Below, piece after piece: positions 7,663 through 15,653 of a DNA stretch of 64,000 bases. Under the pieces are notes generated by a model. It made no database searches. It saw nothing but the letters and a program-made list of their open reading frames with translations, and was not told the DNA's origin. A program made the translations under genes and the position numbers. Origin of the DNA: Fibrobacter succinogenes (GTDB taxonomy: Bacteria > Fibrobacterota > Fibrobacteria > Fibrobacterales > Fibrobacteraceae); contig CADAWC010000004.1 in the NCBI GenBank assembly GCA_902791475.1, positions 1 through 64,000 on the forward strand, in the 5' to 3' direction. The first letter of the stretch is position 1, and every line of letters begins with the position of its first letter.

Positions 7663-9015
7663 CTAACGTTTCTTTTGGCGATTGCGTAAACGACGTTGTA
7701 TGCGACGTTCCCGTTTGAGAGTTTCCATCGAAACTGTGTGGAGAATGTCAATGACGCGTTCGCGGGCGTAAGACTTGTTCAGTTTTTTGTGCGTTACGTA
7801 GTCCAGCAAACACACGCATAAAAGTAACAATCCGACAAAAATCGAGAGAGAAATCGGCCAAAGATGGACGGTGAATTTAGCAGCAACGAGACCAAATGCG
7901 GGTGGCATCAAGATTGAACCGATGTAGGAACCGGCGAGCTGGATGCTAATCGCTTGGCTTGAAAGTGATTCGCCGAATCGTGCGGGAGTCGCGTGGATGA
8001 GCGATGGGTAAACGGGCGCGCAACCGAGTCCGAGTAGACAAATGCAGGCCGGCTGCAAGTTCAGCGGAAGCGGGATTGAAAGGATGAGGCAACCCACAGA
8101 GACGATGGCGATTCCAGCGTAAATTAGACGATGGTCGGTGAATTTAATCGCAAAAAATCCGCTTGCAATGCGGCCAATCATTACGGACGCAAACATCAAT
8201 GAAACGATGAACGCTCCGATTTCGGGCTTGAATCCGCAAGCGATGAGGTAGGTGCCGCACCAAAGGCTTGTCGAAATTTCGAGTGCTGAATAAAAGAAGA
8301 ACGTGAGGAACGAAAGTTTCATTCCCGGGACGCGGAGCGCCTCGCGAATGCTGATGTGCGGCGTGTTGCCGTCGGAGGTCGCGGCAGTTCTCGGCGCGTT
8401 TCCTGGGCTCGCGACTTTCACATTTTCAGAACTCGCCGGGATGGTGACGTTTTCCGAGAGCCCTCCACGCGCTTCCGTTTTTTTCCACAGCGGGAGTGAA
8501 ATAAGAATCAAAACGAATATTGCAGCGAGGGTTATGGCGACATATTCGTATGCCCCACGCCAACCGCTGCCGATCATAATCGAGAACGAAAGCAGTGAAG
8601 GTCCGAGCGTTGCTCCGATACCCCAGCTGGCATGCAGCCAGTTCGTGTGCTTGGATTCCAGATAAATGGCGGCAAAGTTGTTCATTGCCACGTCGACGGC
8701 CCCTGCGCCAATGCCCATCGGGATTGCCCAAAGGCAAAGGACGTTGAACGAGTCCGCCAATCCGTAACCAACAGAGGCGATTGCAGTCAGCGCAATGCTG
8801 TAGGCAACGAGCTTTCCGGTGCCTAAAATGCGGAGAACTTTCGGCGTGCAGAGGCTAGAGACGATTGTCCCGAGCGAGGCGATAATCGAAAGAATGCCCG
8901 CCGCAGAAATCGGCGTTTTGAGGTCTAAATGCATTAAGGGCCAAGCCGCCCCAAGAATGGTGTCGGGGAGACCTAGCCCAATAAATGCAACGTATATGAC
9001 AACGAGGAGGAAAAT
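7663..9015 (-). CDS. MFS transporter, probably initiated at ATT
   Basis: Major facilitator with about 12 membrane segments and LCLWAIPMGIGAGAVDVAMNN typical of a sugar/drug-like MFS group. The first ATG (8934) would remove TM1. The same frame continues upstream to just after the cysS stop and encodes IFLLVVIYVAFIGLGLPD, a standard TM1 with the conserved GLPD turn. No ATG, GTG or TTG exists in that extension. An ATT at 9015-9013 sits 7 bases after GAAGGA, an ideal ribosome site. I therefore place the start at ATT (450 residues). The gene follows cysS by 3 bp, so translation is probably coupled. A start at 8934 is the conservative alternative. Confidence 0.8.
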   Translation of the reverse strand: MFLLVVIYVAFIGLGLPDTILGAAWPLMHLDLKTPISAAGILSIIASLGTIVSSLCTPKVLRILGTGKLVAYSIALTAIASVGYGLADSFNVLCLWAIPMGIGAGAVDVAMNNFAAIYLESKHTNWLHASWGIGATLGPSLLSFSIMIGSGWRGAYEYVAITLAAIFVLILISLPLWKKTEARGGLSENVTIPASSENVKVASPGNAPRTAATSDGNTPHISIREALRVPGMKLSFLTFFFYSALEISTSLWCGTYLIACGFKPEIGAFIVSLMFASVMIGRIASGFFAIKFTDHRLIYAGIAIVSVGCLILSIPLPLNLQPACICLLGLGCAPVYPSLIHATPARFGESLSSQAISIQLAGSYIGSILMPPAFGLVAAKFTVHLWPISLSIFVGLLLLCVCLLDYVTHKKLNKSYARERVIDILHTVSMETLKRERRIQRRLRNRQKKR

Positions 9016-9018
9016 GGC

Positions 9019-10473
9019 TTATTCCTTCACGCTCCAGGTCGTGCCTTCCTTAGAGTCCTTGATCACGATGTTCATCGCGGCAAGTTCATCACGGATGCGG
9101 TCGCTTTCGGCCCAGTTCTTGTTGGCGCGAGCTTCCTTGCGGGCTGCGATGAGTGCTTCGACCTTGGCGGTATCGATGTTGTCGTTAGCGCCCTTCTTCA
9201 CGTATTCTTCACGCGGCTGGTCGAGCTTGAGACCAAAGATTTTGTCGAAGTCAGCCACGAGGGCTGCCTTTTCGCCATCGTCGATGTCGCTCTTGAGCAT
9301 CGTGTTCATGATGCCGAGGGCTCGCGGCATGTTGAGGTCGTCACCGATAGCGTCCTTGAATTCCTGCTGGAATGCCTTGGCTGCTTCGCTTTCGATAGCG
9401 GTTGCCTTGCCAATCAGCGGGTCCGTCTTCTTGTGCAAACTCTTGAAAGCTTCCTTGGCACCGGTGAGGGCTTCCCAAGTGAAGTTTAGGTAGTTGCGGT
9501 AGTGGCTGCCGAGTGCAAAGTAGCGGTAGTCGAGCGGGTTGAATCCGCGTTCCATGAGGAGCGTGACGGTCAAGAATTCGCCCGAGGACTTACTCATCTT
9601 GCCGAACTTCTGTTCGGTCGTGCCGTCTTCAAGCTTTTCTTCGCTTGCGGTGCGGAGGAATTCGCCGTGCATCCAGAAGCGGCTGAACTGAACGCCGTTG
9701 GCGCATTCGCTCTGGGCAATTTCGTTCGTGTGGTGCACGCGGATGTGGTCCGTGCCACCGCAGTGGATGTCGAGCGTTGGGCCGTTGTACTTCATGGCCA
9801 TGGCGGAGCATTCGATGTGCCAACCCGGGAATCCAACGCCCCACGGGCTGTCCCATTCCATAGCGCGCTTCTTGTCGGTCGGGCTGAACTTCCAAAGTGC
9901 AAAGTCCGTGGCATTGTGCTTTTCGCCCATGTCGATGCGGCTACCCTTGCGGAGATTTTCTACGTCGAGGCGGGCAAAGTCGGCATAGCGCGGGAACTTG
10001 AGGCTATCGAAGTAGATGCCGTCAGAGGTGCGGTAGGTGAAACCCTTTTCTTCGAGCGTTTTCACCAAGTTAATCTGTTCCTGGATGTGGTCCGTGGCGC
10101 GAGTCCAGCGGGTTGGTTCCTGGATGTTGAGGCGGTGCCAGTCGGCCATGAATGCGTCGGTGTAGAACTTTGCAATGTCCCAGACGGACTTGCCTTCGCG
10201 GGCTGCGCCCTTTTCCATTTTGTCGTCGCCAGTGTCGCCATCGCTTGTGAGATGGCCCACGTCGGTGATGTTCACGATGTGGTTGACCTTGTAGCCGTAG
10301 TAGTTGAGCGTGCGGACGAGGAAATCTTCAAAAATGTAAGTGCGGAGGTTGCCGATGTGGGCAAAGTGGTACACCGTCGGACCACAACAGTACATACGCA
10401 CGGCGGGAACGCCTTCGGGAAGAGTGAACAGTTCTTTCTTGCGTGATGCGGTGTTGTAGAATTGAAGTGCCAT
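9019..10473 (-). CDS. cysS: Cysteinyl-tRNA synthetase
   Basis: Class I synthetase charging tRNA-Cys, 484 residues. Zinc and cysteine ligands begin in YCCGPTVY, the HIGH-type motif is FAHIGNLRTY, and WHIECSAMA and IHCGGTDHIRVHH contribute further zinc ligands. The KMSKS loop is KMSKSSGEFL. The C-terminal helical anticodon domain ends WAESDRIRDELAAMNIVIKDSKEGTTWSVKE. The ATG at 10473 has GGAGG upstream; the longer frame adds 13 unrelated residues. It is the first gene of a four-gene operon. Confidence 0.97.
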   Translation of the reverse strand: MALQFYNTASRKKELFTLPEGVPAVRMYCCGPTVYHFAHIGNLRTYIFEDFLVRTLNYYGYKVNHIVNITDVGHLTSDGDTGDDKMEKGAAREGKSVWDIAKFYTDAFMADWHRLNIQEPTRWTRATDHIQEQINLVKTLEEKGFTYRTSDGIYFDSLKFPRYADFARLDVENLRKGSRIDMGEKHNATDFALWKFSPTDKKRAMEWDSPWGVGFPGWHIECSAMAMKYNGPTLDIHCGGTDHIRVHHTNEIAQSECANGVQFSRFWMHGEFLRTASEEKLEDGTTEQKFGKMSKSSGEFLTVTLLMERGFNPLDYRYFALGSHYRNYLNFTWEALTGAKEAFKSLHKKTDPLIGKATAIESEAAKAFQQEFKDAIGDDLNMPRALGIMNTMLKSDIDDGEKAALVADFDKIFGLKLDQPREEYVKKGANDNIDTAKVEALIAARKEARANKNWAESDRIRDELAAMNIVIKDSKEGTTWSVKE

Positions 10474-10727
10474 AAAGCCTCCGGTTAATGCGGCGCAACA
10501 TGCGCCAAACATGCTAATGCGCGAGGCAATTTAGAAATTTTTACAAGGGACGGCAATTGTGAGGGGACAATAACTGGCTATAGGATTTGGCTAAGACTGT
10601 TTGGGTGGTGTGGATGGATGATTTAGAGGTTGACGAGGCTATAAATGGGCTGTTGGAACGGGCTTAGCTTGAATCTAGGGAGCTACTAGCCTGGGTTGGG
10701 GCGTAATTGTTTTTGTTTTGGGTGGTT
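10474..10727. other. Intergenic leader of the repeat-bracketed locus
   Basis: No gene is supported between cysS and the first inverted-repeat unit. The composition is AT-rich and G-skewed, without clear hairpins. The cysS promoter must lie here. Confidence 0.5.
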
Positions 10728-10766
10728 TACGTACTTGAAGTGTGTTTTGTGATGTTTTAGTACGTA
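10728..10766. repeat. 39-bp inverted-repeat unit 1 (TACGTACT-N23-AGTACGTA)
   Basis: Perfect 8-bp inverted arms around a 23-bp interior starting TGAAGTG. The interior resembles that of unit 5 (18 of 23 positions). Confidence 0.95.
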
Positions 10767-10791
10767 AGGTGTGCTTGCTTAATTTGTGTGC

Positions 10792-10830
10792 TACGTACTA
10801 ACGGGCGGTTTTGCAAGGCTTTAGTACGTA
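10792..10830. repeat. 39-bp inverted-repeat unit 2
   Basis: Same 8-bp arms and 23-bp interior. The interior matches unit 8 except for four transitions. It starts 64 bp after unit 1. Confidence 0.95.
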
Positions 10831-10886
10831 AAAATGCAGGCTGGTCCCATTTTATTGCCGGTTTTGAATTTTCGGCAAGGATATTT

Positions 10887-10925
10887 TACGTACTTGCGGC
10901 ATTGTTTTACTTGGTTTAGTACGTA
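10887..10925. repeat. 39-bp inverted-repeat unit 3
   Basis: Same 8-bp arms around a 23-bp interior beginning TGCGGC. It starts 95 bp after unit 2. Confidence 0.95.
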
Positions 10926-10970
10926 ATTGCGCTGGGCTTCGTAAAATAGGCTTGTTTGACTTTTGATTTT

Positions 10971-11009
10971 TACGTACTAGTTGCGTTCAAAATTCTTATC
11001 TAGTACGTA
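10971..11009. repeat. 39-bp inverted-repeat unit 4
   Basis: Same 8-bp arms around a 23-bp interior beginning AGTTGC. It starts 84 bp after unit 3 and lies 135 bp before the nuclease-like gene. Confidence 0.95.
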
Positions 11010-11144
11010 AAAACGCGACAATCGCTTTTTCCCAAAAGCTTATTCGGCCACAAAATTGCTTCGCCTGCAAACGGTTGTTTGCAAAATGATAGGATAGTCT
11101 CTTTTTTCTTGCCAAAACATAGGTGAGGGTTGTATTTTATCCGC

Positions 11145-11975
11145 ATGAAATTGATTAATGATCTTATGCCTCATGATGAACTTGTTGGTGCTGCTCAAAG
11201 TCGGATTAAAGAGCTGATGCGTTCTTTATCCCACATTGAAACGGAACTTCGTAATGCTCCTTTGGAAAAATTAAGAGTAGTTCGCTGTCATAATTCAATC
11301 CAATATCATTTGGTTTCTGACGACACTAGACCAAATGGAATTTATGTGAATAAAAAGCTGATGAAAAAAGCCTCTGCTGTTGCGCAACGGGATTATTACA
11401 GAGAAGTCTCTTGTGAAATTCAAAGAGAAATTTCGGCTATAGAAAAGTTCTTGAGTGAATACCATCCTGGCCGGGTTGAGGATGTTTATCGAAATTTGAA
11501 TGATGGACGTCGAAAATTAGTGAAAAATGCTTTGACGCCGGATGCTGATTTCGTGTTTGCTTGGAAGTCTGTGGAATATGAGAAACCTACTTTTCTTGAA
11601 AATTCGTCGGAGTATTTATCAAGTGATGGCTTGAGGGTTCGCTCCAAGTCCGAAATTATTATTGCGAATCAGCTTGTTCGTGCTAAGGTTCCTTTCCGCT
11701 ACGAAGCTCCGCTAACGCTGAATTCTAATAACCGTAAGATCGTCGTGCACCCCGATTTTACATGTTTGAATGTTCGAACTCGAAAAGAGTTCGTTTGGGA
11801 ACATTTTGGAATGATGACGGATGAAAGCTATGCAGAAAATGCGGTTGGCAAAATTCAACTTTATTCCGCTAATGGATTTGTCCAAGGCAAAAATTTCCTT
11901 GCAACATTTGAATCTCTGGCAAATCCGCTTTCTGTGAAAATTGTTCAACAGTTTGTTGATCAGTTTTTGAAGTAG
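11145..11975 (+). CDS. Putative PD-(D/E)XK-type nuclease bracketed by repeat units
   Basis: 276 residues, MKLINDLMPHDELVGAAQSR and onward. The N-terminal half is helical and charged (possible coiled coil, about 10-40 and 85-130). The C-terminal half has RSKSEIIIANQL, then HPDFTCLN, then EFVWEHFGMM, an E...D...ExH arrangement resembling PD-(D/E)XK nucleases. The ending KIQLYSANGF...LATFES resembles a recurrent hypothetical family of gut bacteria that I recall only by pattern. The ATG at 11145 is preferred. An AGGTGAGGG lies 16 bases upstream, and a TTG at 11130 is an alternative. The gene is AT-richer than its neighbours and stands alone between four repeat units on each side. Catalytic function is inferred, not shown. 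Confidence 0.75.
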   Translation: MKLINDLMPHDELVGAAQSRIKELMRSLSHIETELRNAPLEKLRVVRCHNSIQYHLVSDDTRPNGIYVNKKLMKKASAVAQRDYYREVSCEIQREISAIEKFLSEYHPGRVEDVYRNLNDGRRKLVKNALTPDADFVFAWKSVEYEKPTFLENSSEYLSSDGLRVRSKSEIIIANQLVRAKVPFRYEAPLTLNSNNRKIVVHPDFTCLNVRTRKEFVWEHFGMMTDESYAENAVGKIQLYSANGFVQGKNFLATFESLANPLSVKIVQQFVDQFLK

Positions 11976-12106
11976 TTCTTGCTTGTCGCGGGGGCTTTGT
12001 TGCGTTTGGTGGCTGATTACTTGTCTTGGTCAGAAATGATATGCTTGTTGACAGATTGGCGCTTGTTTTGTCGTGTTTGTTTTGGAAAACATGTTTCAGA
12101 GCGTTT
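11976..12106. other. Intergenic, no gene seen
   Basis: A GT-rich stretch between the nuclease-like gene and the right-hand repeat units. No terminator with a clear stem is visible. Confidence 0.4.
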
Positions 12107-12145
12107 TACGTACTTGAAGTGTATTTTGTGGAGCGTTAGTACGTA
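12107..12145. repeat. 39-bp inverted-repeat unit 5
   Basis: Same arms. The interior TGAAGTG... is homologous to unit 1. Together with unit 6 and the 25-bp gap between them, it forms a direct repeat of units 1-2. Confidence 0.95.
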
Positions 12146-12170
12146 ATGTGAAAATTCTTAATTTGTGTGT

Positions 12171-12209
12171 TACGTACTAAATGGCGGTTTATTGACTGTA
12201 TAGTACGTA
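12171..12209. repeat. 39-bp inverted-repeat unit 6
   Basis: Same arms, 23-bp interior. It starts 64 bp after unit 5, exactly as unit 2 follows unit 1. The preceding gap shares CTTAATTTGTGTG with the unit 1-2 gap. Confidence 0.95.
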
Positions 12210-12254
12210 AAATTTTATGTTACTCAAAAATTCTTAAGATTGTAATTTGAAATT

Positions 12255-12293
12255 TACGTACTAGAAGCTTTTTTGAAAGGCGAAAAGTACGTA
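12255..12293. repeat. 39-bp inverted-repeat unit 7
   Basis: Same arms, 23-bp interior beginning AGAAGC. It starts 84 bp after unit 6. Confidence 0.95.
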
Positions 12294-12349
12294 AATGCGA
12301 TGCTAAATCTGCAAAAGGTTCTGTGAGGTAGTAAAATTGGTCGTGAATT

Positions 12350-12388
12350 TACGTACTAATGGGTAGTTTTACAAGGCTTTAGTACGTA
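12350..12388. repeat. 39-bp inverted-repeat unit 8
   Basis: Same arms. The interior differs from unit 2 by four transitions in 23 positions. It starts 95 bp after unit 7. The remaining 12389-12522 holds the leader of the next gene. Confidence 0.95.
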
Positions 12389-12522
12389 AAAAGCTCCCCA
12401 AAAACGAAATGCACGATTGTTTATCCCTGTTGTTCCATCTTCAACGGATTTTGGGAGGGGGTGGGGTGGCCTTGAGGGACCAAATTTATTTGAATCTATA
12501 TTAATTAAAAATGGAGCATATA

Positions 12523-14589
12523 ATGAAATTAAAGAAGTTGCCTGTGATTGCTGCATCTGCAGCTTTGGTTTTTGTGGCGTGTGGTGATGAAAGTTCAATT
12601 ATGGATCCTAATGCGGGGGCTTTTGTGCCTGCGGAAGCTTCCTCTAGCAGTGAAACTTTTGGCGTAGAATCTAGCTCCGGCATTTTAGACATTGACGTGG
12701 AAATCTGGAGTTCGGGCGATGCTGCTCCGTTTGTCGGATCTTCTGGCTCTGGCGCATTCCCGGGCGGTACCGTTTCTAGCTCCGGCGTTACTCCGGGCGT
12801 TATTTCGGGTGTTGGCGTTTCAAGCTCAAGTGCTGTGCCGCCTACCAACGGAACTTCTAGCTCCAGCAATATTGTTCCTGGCGGATTGTCAAGTTCGAAC
12901 GGGGCAAATCCCGGCGGAGCGATATCAGGTGGCTCGGAATCTGGCGACAATGAGAACGATAACGAAGACGCAAGGACTTTGGATGGTACGCAGATTCTCC
13001 TAAAACTTGCGGGAACTTCGGCAACTGTCGAAAATAATAACGGTTGCGTTGAAATTGCAGACAAAAGCGCAACGATTACTTGTCCGGGTGCCTATTACGT
13101 CTCCGGCGAATCGTCCGATTTCCAAGTGGTGGTGAATACTCCGGGTGCCGAAAACGAAGGCAATACGGGCATTTATCTTCACAATGCGACTATCAAGAGC
13201 TCCAATGCTCCGATTCTCGTGAAAAATGCCGACAAGACGGTTCTCCATTTGGTCAAGGGTACGACCAACGTGGTTGAAGACGGTAACGGAAATCACTTGT
13301 TCGTGAAAATCAACGGCTCTCAGGATACGGCAAAGGCTGCAATCTACGCCCGTGATGATTTGAACATCAAGGGGGCTGGCTCCTTGACTGTCAAGGGCAA
13401 GTTCAAAAACGGCATCCAGTGCAGTAACGATCTTAAAATCAAGAACGGCAATATCACCGTCGAAGCCGAAGAAAATGCAATCAAGGGCAAGGGTAGCCTC
13501 CAGATTTCTGGCGGTACGCTGAATCTCACGGCCAAGAAGGGTGACGCCCTTGAAAGTGATGAATGCGAAGAAGGTGCCGATGGCAAGTGCAAGTCTTTTA
13601 TCGATGGCAAAGGCATTGTCGATATCCGTGGCGGTAACATCACCATTAAAGCGGGTGATGATGGCATTCAGGCTGCGCACTATGTGATGCTCAGCGATTC
13701 TACGGAGCCGTCAACGGTTAAGGTGACTTCTACAGGCAAGGGCTTGGTAGCTGAAAAGTTCATCTATGTGAACGGCGGTAACATCAATGTGACTGCCGAT
13801 GACGATGCTCTGCATACAAAATACAAAGTCTTCATGAATGCTGGTGATGTGACCATTTCTACGAAGGACGATGGTATCCATGCGGATTCCGCCTTGCATT
13901 TGAGCGGTTCTACGATTAACGTCGTCACGGCTTACGAAGGCTTGGAAGCGTACAGAATCTATGCCGAGGGTGGTGTTACGGCGACATTTGCCACAAATGA
14001 TGGCTGGAACGCTGCGGGTGGCGCTAAGGAAAATTCGGGCGGGTATTCCATGTTCAGCGAATCTAGCGGTCATGCTGTGATTAGCGGCGGTCACCACTAT
14101 ATCGCATCGAAGGGCAACATGATTGACGTGCTTGACGCCAATGGTTCTGCAAAGATGACGGGTGGTGTGTTGATTCTCGAAATCACCGGCCAAAGCTATG
14201 AAAATGGCGGCATGGGTGGTGGTTTCCCTGGTGGCGGTGGCGGCTGGGGCGGCGGCTTTGGTGGATTCCCAGGTATGGGCGGCCAACAGGGCGGTGGCAA
14301 TGGATGCCCCTCCAATATGGCGGGCGGCCTCATCGATACGGATACAGGCTTTGAAATTACGGGCGGCGTACTCCTCGCATTCGGTGACTACTCGACTGAC
14401 ACGCCGAACTGCGCTTCTGTCAGCTTCACGAGCGATAACTACTACGGTACAGAAAATGCAGCTTTCAAGCCGGAATACCATGGTAGCACGATTTTCTACG
14501 GTGGCGATGTGAAGTCCGTAAGTCAGGTGAATACCGCTGGAATGAAGGAATTCAAGTTCCCCAATGGCAAAAGTTATATGTACAGGTAA
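12523..14589 (+). CDS. Cthe_2159-like carbohydrate-binding beta-helix lipoprotein
   Basis: 688 residues. The signal peptide MKLKKLPVIAASAALVFVAC ends in a lipobox, and a Ser/Gly-rich linker of about 120 residues with SSSS blocks follows. The rest is a parallel beta-helix-like repeat series (GSLTVKGKFKNGI, GSLQISGGTLNLTAKKGDAL, GIVDIRGGNITIKAGDDGIQA) typical of the Cthe_2159 family, whose founding member binds cellulose and pectin-like polymers. A Gly-rich loop near residues 563-590 (GGFPGGGGGWGGGFGG) interrupts the last turns, as in other family members. The ATG at 12523 has GGAG seven bases upstream. It probably sits on the outer surface as an adhesin. It is a single gene with its own terminator. 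Confidence 0.85.
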   Translation: MKLKKLPVIAASAALVFVACGDESSIMDPNAGAFVPAEASSSSETFGVESSSGILDIDVEIWSSGDAAPFVGSSGSGAFPGGTVSSSGVTPGVISGVGVSSSSAVPPTNGTSSSSNIVPGGLSSSNGANPGGAISGGSESGDNENDNEDARTLDGTQILLKLAGTSATVENNNGCVEIADKSATITCPGAYYVSGESSDFQVVVNTPGAENEGNTGIYLHNATIKSSNAPILVKNADKTVLHLVKGTTNVVEDGNGNHLFVKINGSQDTAKAAIYARDDLNIKGAGSLTVKGKFKNGIQCSNDLKIKNGNITVEAEENAIKGKGSLQISGGTLNLTAKKGDALESDECEEGADGKCKSFIDGKGIVDIRGGNITIKAGDDGIQAAHYVMLSDSTEPSTVKVTSTGKGLVAEKFIYVNGGNINVTADDDALHTKYKVFMNAGDVTISTKDDGIHADSALHLSGSTINVVTAYEGLEAYRIYAEGGVTATFATNDGWNAAGGAKENSGGYSMFSESSGHAVISGGHHYIASKGNMIDVLDANGSAKMTGGVLILEITGQSYENGGMGGGFPGGGGGWGGGFGGFPGMGGQQGGGNGCPSNMAGGLIDTDTGFEITGGVLLAFGDYSTDTPNCASVSFTSDNYYGTENAAFKPEYHGSTIFYGGDVKSVSQVNTAGMKEFKFPNGKSYMYR

Positions 14590-14596
14590 AATAAAT

Positions 14597-14625
14597 GCCT
14601 CGCCAGTAGAACGGCGAGGCTTTTT
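14597..14625 (+). terminator. Terminator of the Cthe_2159-like gene
   Basis: GCCTCGCC pairs with GGCGAGGC, followed by TTTTT, beginning 8 bp after the stop codon. Confidence 0.88.
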
Positions 14626-14669
14626 GATTGTCATTCCACTTCGTGGCTTGACGTGTTCGCCTCGGATAT

Positions 14670-14691
14670 AGAAACATGCAAGCATGTTTCT
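14670..14691 (+). repeat. Variable-arm hairpin with C-AA-G centre
   Basis: AGAAACATGC-AA-GCATGTTTCT, a perfect 10-bp stem, preceded by GCCTCGGATAT and followed by GCATCGCTCGGC. It has the same layout as 5341-5362 with different arms. Confidence 0.65.
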
Positions 14692-14708
14692 GCATCGCTC
14701 GGCTCTTT

Positions 14709-14797
14709 TGTCATTCCCGGCGCCTGTCCTCGCGCCTGTCCTCGCGCCTGTCCTCGCGCCTGTCCTCGCTTGACGGGGATGACGGGGATGACCGGGC
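14709..14797 (+). repeat. Mosaic intergenic repeat, longest copy
   Basis: Four CCTGTCCTCGCG-type 12-mers followed by GGGGATGAC 9-mers after GTCATTCCCGG. It lies between the convergent Cthe_2159-like and Crp/Fnr genes. Confidence 0.75.
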
Positions 14798-14856
14798 GGA
14801 CAGCACTTGGAACTTTGTTCCATAGTGCGCATGGCCACCTTTAGGTGGGAATCTCC

Positions 14857-15525
14857 TTATAGCAACCTTTTTAATCCCTCGATATTGCGGAGCACGATTG
14901 CGCCGCGCTTGATTTCAACAAGCCCTTTGGCGGCGAATTCCTTGAGCATGCGGGCGACCACTTCTCGGGCGGAATTCACGTCTCGCGCGATTTCTTCTTG
15001 TGTCTTTTTGACTTCGGGCTTGTCGCTACTTTCGTATGAATTAATCAAGTAATTGGCAAGGCGTTGGTCGAAACGCTTGAATAGCATCTGCTGAATGGCC
15101 CAAATCGTCTGTGAATAGCGTTCCGTTTCACGTTCAAAGACAAATGAACGGACGTGAATGTTCGAGTCCATGAGCTTAGCGCAAACAGAGGAGGGAATGA
15201 CGAGTACTGTTGTATCTTCTTCGGCGGTGACAATTGTTTCGAATGTCAATTGGTGGATCACGCATGAGGCTGTCGAAACGCAAAATTCGTTCGCGTGCGC
15301 TCGGTAAAGCGAGACTTCGCGACCTTCATCCGAGATGAGGCTCACGCGGATGCCTCCGCTCAAAATGAGGATAATCCCGAGGCAAGCGGAACTGTTGCTG
15401 CTGACAATCTGGTCTTTATTAAAGTGCTTGATCATCGCGCGTTGCGAAACTAACGCTTTTTCTTCAAGCGATAGATTTCCCCAAAACGGAATTTTCTTGA
15501 CAATTTGACTAATCGGTTCGACCAT
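14857..15525 (-). CDS. Crp/Fnr family transcriptional regulator
   Basis: 222 residues. The N-terminal cyclic-nucleotide-binding-type beta barrel includes ILILSGGIRVSLISDEGREVSLYRA (about 50-75), then a long dimerisation helix. The C-terminal winged helix includes TQEEIARDVNSAREVVARMLKEFAAKGLVEIKRGAIVL, in which SAREVVARML is the DNA-recognition helix. There is no Fnr-type N-terminal cysteine cluster, so an iron-sulfur oxygen sensor is unlikely; Cys residues near 48 and 87 could respond to redox. GGGGG lies before the ATG. It is next to trxA and a flavodoxin gene whose shared upstream region carries a symmetrical TGTGAC/GTCACA site, which suggests local control. Confidence 0.92.
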   Translation of the reverse strand: MVEPISQIVKKIPFWGNLSLEEKALVSQRAMIKHFNKDQIVSSNSSACLGIILILSGGIRVSLISDEGREVSLYRAHANEFCVSTASCVIHQLTFETIVTAEEDTTVLVIPSSVCAKLMDSNIHVRSFVFERETERYSQTIWAIQQMLFKRFDQRLANYLINSYESSDKPEVKKTQEEIARDVNSAREVVARMLKEFAAKGLVEIKRGAIVLRNIEGLKRLL

Positions 15526-15653
15526 AATGCGCCCCCTTTAAGGGGAATATATAAAAAATACTTTTAAAGAAAATGCCCGCGCACTCGGACTCTGCTTACT
15601 TCGGCTTGTTCAGTACAGGCCATACAGACTGTGGCGGGCTTGGTTGGATTGAA

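Noticed and set aside
8934..9021. Frameshift fusion of cysS and the MFS gene
   Set aside because: The cysS frame ends in a proper TAA after a complete synthetase, and the MFS frame begins three bases later in the same frame. An ATT start explains it without a frameshift.
10728..12388. CRISPR array
   Set aside because: The conserved parts are paired inverted arms enclosing the variable 23 bp, and distances between units vary (25-56 bp gaps). No cas genes, no direct identical repeats.
15526..15653. Riboswitch between trxA and the Crp/Fnr gene
   Set aside because: A long-range GCCCGC/GCGGGC pair is visible, but I see no known riboswitch core and the loop is about 60 bases.
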